A stretch of DNA of 21,660 bases from Candidatus Izemoplasma sp. (GTDB lineage: Bacteria > Bacillota_I > Bacilli_A > Izemoplasmatales > Izemoplasmataceae). Shown piece after piece: positions 19,796 to 21,660 of the stretch. Numbering within the stretch: position 1 is the first letter of the stretch; each line of letters begins with the position of its first letter. The notes under the pieces are model-generated. The model searched no databases, was not told the DNA's origin, and was given only the letters and a program-made list of their open reading frames with translations. A program made the translations under genes and the position numbers. The stretch is taken from contig SKJA01000094.1 of the NCBI GenBank assembly GCA_007116105.1, positions 1 through 21,660 of the forward strand, read 5' to 3'.

Positions 19796-20752
19796 TTACG
19801 TTGAAAGAATGAAGAGTTCCACCGCTAAACGTTTCTCAAGATAGCCGGTTTTAATTTGATAATCGTAACTTTCTAAACGGGTTAAGTGTGCCTGAACGTG
19901 ATGCGCTTCGACCTCGCGGGCGTTTTGCACCATGAAATAGGCGCGCCCACTTTTAACATTGAAGTGATGTTGGATTTCTTCTTGTGAAGCGCCTTGTTGA
20001 AGCAGTCTTTGAGTGGTGTTAATCTCGCGGTATTTTGAGATGATTAAACTTAGAATACGTAACGGATCTTCACTGTTGGTGACCAAATCATGATAGGTTT
20101 TCAAGGCTGCTTTTTTATCCCCACGCAACATCGCATTTAAGATTTCAAAGACATCACTTTCAAGATTACGGGTGATGACGTGTTGAATCGTTGCGAGGGA
20201 GATGTGTTTTAAATCTTGAGCATACAACAAGAGCTTACGCACTTCTAAGTAGGCAACTTCGGTATGGTGTCCGACCCGTTTAAGCAGCTCAACATAGGCC
20301 TCATGGTCGATGCTCAATCCTGCTTTAGCAAACTGACGTTTCATCCAAGCGCCTAAATCTTCAGCGCTTTGTTTTTTCGCTTCAATCATTTCTGCTTGAT
20401 CTTTAAGTTTTTTGACGATGTCTAGACGCTTATCCAGTGTTTCACCAGGAACCGTTAAAATCAAATGGGTGTGTGAAGCAGGATGTTCTAAATACCGCTT
20501 GAACGCCTCAAGATTATGGCTTAGTGTGCTTTTTTTGGGACTTAAAAAATAGGCGTTGTGCAACACCACCATTTTATCCTCACGCATGAATGGAATGGTC
20601 GAGGCATCGGCTAACGCATCCTCTAAAGACTGTTCTTCCAAATCATAGTGTGTGACATTAAACTCATCCAGCCCTAGCGCACTGATGGTTTGTTTGAGTT
20701 TGTTTTTGATGTAAAAGGTATCTTCACCAAAATAGACCGTAATGTTTGTCAT
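19796..20752 (-). CDS. holA: DNA polymerase III subunit delta
   Basis: Clamp-loader subunit that opens the sliding clamp. 318 residues from ATG 20752, chosen because GGGTGA (20758-20763) lies 5 nt upstream; an in-frame ATG at 20770 falls inside the predicted -10 and has no ribosome-binding site. The sequence fits HolA/YqeN: an N-terminal YFGEDTFYIKNKLKQ (family G-x-E/D-x-F/Y-L), FMREDKMVVLHNAYFL, a middle AEMIEAKKQSAEDLGAWMKRQF region, and the C-terminal helical collar (DVFEILNAMLRGDKKAALKTYHDL, ISKYREI). It follows comEC by 32 nt and is convergent with rpsT. Confidence 0.93.
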   Translation of the reverse strand: MTNITVYFGEDTFYIKNKLKQTISALGLDEFNVTHYDLEEQSLEDALADASTIPFMREDKMVVLHNAYFLSPKKSTLSHNLEAFKRYLEHPASHTHLILTVPGETLDKRLDIVKKLKDQAEMIEAKKQSAEDLGAWMKRQFAKAGLSIDHEAYVELLKRVGHHTEVAYLEVRKLLLYAQDLKHISLATIQHVITRNLESDVFEILNAMLRGDKKAALKTYHDLVTNSEDPLRILSLIISKYREINTTQRLLQQGASQEEIQHHFNVKSGRAYFMVQNAREVEAHHVQAHLTRLESYDYQIKTGYLEKRLAVELFILST

Positions 20753-20768
20753 TGTTTTCACCCACTTC

Positions 20769-20774
20769 ATTATA
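20769..20774 (-). promoter_or_regulatory. Candidate extended -10 promoter element for holA
   Basis: TGCTATAAT on the minus strand gives an extended -10 (TGn-TATAAT) about 16 nt upstream of the holA ATG. No convincing -35 (CACACC at 17-nt spacing), but the spacer holds TAAGGCGCTGTGC at the offset of the TAGGCCC-like motif seen in other promoters. Transcription from comEC is also possible. Confidence 0.45.
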
Positions 20775-20784
20775 GCACAGCGCC

Positions 20785-21660
20785 TTAGGGTGGTGTGCTT
20801 TTTTTAAAGAAACGATCGCGCCAAAAGTAAAACGTGATGGTGCCTTCTTGGTCTGTGCGAAAGACTTCAACGCCTCGTGTTTCTAAGCGATGCATCACCG
20901 TTTCGTGAGGAAACCCAAAACGGTTTTGGCGGTGTGCGGAAACCAACGCATAGGTTGGCTTTACCACATCTAAAAAGGCTTCACTACTGGATGTCTTTGA
21001 ACCATGATGCGCAATTTTTAACCATGTGGCTTCTAAAGAATGTGTCTTGAGAATCTGTGCTTCGCGGCGTGCTTCGATGTCTCCTGTGAATAAAAATGTG
21101 TGATCTTGATACGCCAACACCACCACCAAAGAGTCATCGTTGGGTTCACCAAATGGCGCGCTGTGTGAGAGAATCTTATACTGAATCTTACCACAGTGCA
21201 TCCAAGTATCTTCAGCGATGAGTGTTTGGTTGGGCGTTAAAACGGTCTTCATAGGAAATGACTGTGCTAAATCATCGTACGCACCCACATGGTCACGGTG
21301 TCGATGGCTTAAAATCACCACGTCTAAATGGTTGACCCCTTGCCGCATCAAAGCGTCACGAAGCTTTAAGGATGGGTCATGATCGCCTGTGTCAATCAAG
21401 AGCGAACAGCGGTGATGCGCATCCATGAATAAGAACGCCTCGCCTTCGACATCATACATGGTCAAGCTGGCAAAAGGCATCCAATAGGCTCGGCTAAGAC
21501 AGAGGCCTACATACACAACGAACACAAGCCAAGGGCGGTAACATCGACGTTGGTGTTGGATTGAGCAATAACATAAAACGATGTAATAAAGGGCCGTTTC
21601 AATGCCTGGCTTAATGTAAAGATGCACCGTCCAAGGAACCGTTTGATACAGTCGCACGAC
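20785..21660 (-). CDS. comEC: ComEC, C-terminal part (DNA uptake channel), truncated by window edge
   Basis: ComEC forms the membrane pore for transforming DNA. Only the last 291 or so codons are present; the frame is open to the right edge, so the OB-fold and most competence-domain helices are outside. Visible are the last membrane-spanning segment (PWLVFVVYVGLCL) and a full metallo-beta-lactamase domain: LLIDTGD, SHRHRDHVGA (HxHxDH metal site, residues about 118-123 of the visible part), LFTGDIEA, and IAHHGSKTSSS, ending FRTDQEGTITF. The segment usually reading DVGQGDA is DVEGEAF. Whether competence is functional cannot be told. It is directly upstream of holA, as in B. subtilis. Confidence 0.9.
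   Translation of the reverse strand, partial: VVRLYQTVPWTVHLYIKPGIETALYYIVLCYCSIQHQRRCYRPWLVFVVYVGLCLSRAYWMPFASLTMYDVEGEAFLFMDAHHRCSLLIDTGDHDPSLKLRDALMRQGVNHLDVVILSHRHRDHVGAYDDLAQSFPMKTVLTPNQTLIAEDTWMHCGKIQYKILSHSAPFGEPNDDSLVVVLAYQDHTFLFTGDIEARREAQILKTHSLEATWLKIAHHGSKTSSSEAFLDVVKPTYALVSAHRQNRFGFPHETVMHRLETRGVEVFRTDQEGTITFYFWRDRFFKKSTPP

Noticed and set aside
1..21660. Mycoplasma-type recoding of TGA to Trp
   Set aside because: Trp is encoded by TGG throughout, and TGA serves as a real stop at conserved protein ends (mutL, miaA, miaB).
1..21660. CRISPR arrays, transposons, phage genes, tRNA or rRNA genes
   Set aside because: No regularly spaced repeats, no terminal inverted repeats with transposase, no RNA-gene signatures; all gaps between genes are under 170 nt and hold promoters or terminators.

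Overview
The window is a compact, intron-free bacterial housekeeping region at roughly 45% G+C by eye. It uses the standard code: TGG encodes Trp and TGA serves as a true stop, for example in miaA and mutL. Shine-Dalgarno sites are mostly of the GGAGG/GAGGTGA type. Gene content and order match the Bacilli/low-GC Gram-positive pattern. On the minus strand the order pgsA-recA-rny-ymdB-miaB-ymcA-mutS-mutL-miaA follows the Bacillus subtilis arrangement, and comEC-holA with a divergent rpsT is also typical of Bacillota. cotE and cinA, which sit in this neighbourhood in B. subtilis, are absent. This suggests a streamlined, probably non-sporulating relative (an Acholeplasma/Izemoplasma-like or other deep Bacilli lineage). 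The lineage call is an inference; nothing here fixes a genus.

Layout. (1) Positions 1-2787, plus strand: an ATP-type PEP carboxykinase cut by the left edge, then a class I/II aminotransferase 7 nt later, ending in a bidirectional terminator. (2) 2807-5442, minus: mutL-miaA, overlapping by 4 nt. (3) 5469-6443, plus: an AEC-family permease inserted between mutL and mutS, back-to-back with mutL and convergent with mutS. (4) 6458-9970, minus: mutS preceded by an unrecognised tail-anchored protein with two SAP/Rho_N-like segments, driven by a clear promoter at about 10001-10029. (5) 10068-14751, minus: the operon rny-Nudix-ymdB-miaB-ymcA (RNase Y, phosphodiesterase, tRNA modification, RNase Y accessory protein) with a strong promoter at 14830-14859 and a terminator after ymcA. 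(6) 14921-16500, minus: pgsA and recA, recA ending in a terminator. (7) 16558-19368, minus: cvfB-yebC-MFS transporter. (8) rpsT on plus, divergent from cvfB across a shared 123-nt promoter region, and convergent with holA. (9) holA and the C-terminal part of comEC, minus, running off the right edge.

Together the genes cover mismatch repair (MutS/MutL), recombination (RecA), the replication clamp loader (HolA), mRNA decay and its modulation (RNase Y, YmcA-family), tRNA A37 modification (MiaA and MiaB, consecutive steps to ms2i6A), translation (S20, YebC, CvfB), phospholipid synthesis (PgsA), DNA uptake (ComEC) and OAA/PEP/amino-acid metabolism. I found no CRISPR array, tRNA, rRNA, insertion sequence or phage gene. 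No gene-free stretch exceeds 170 nt.

The least expected items are: the tail-anchored SAP-like protein in the place where Bacillus has cotE; a recurring spacer motif (TAGGCCCTT-like) just upstream of the -10 in several promoters; terminator hairpins that contain the stop codons of mutS, miaA and ymcA; and a 17-nt perfect dyad inside the cvfB promoter.
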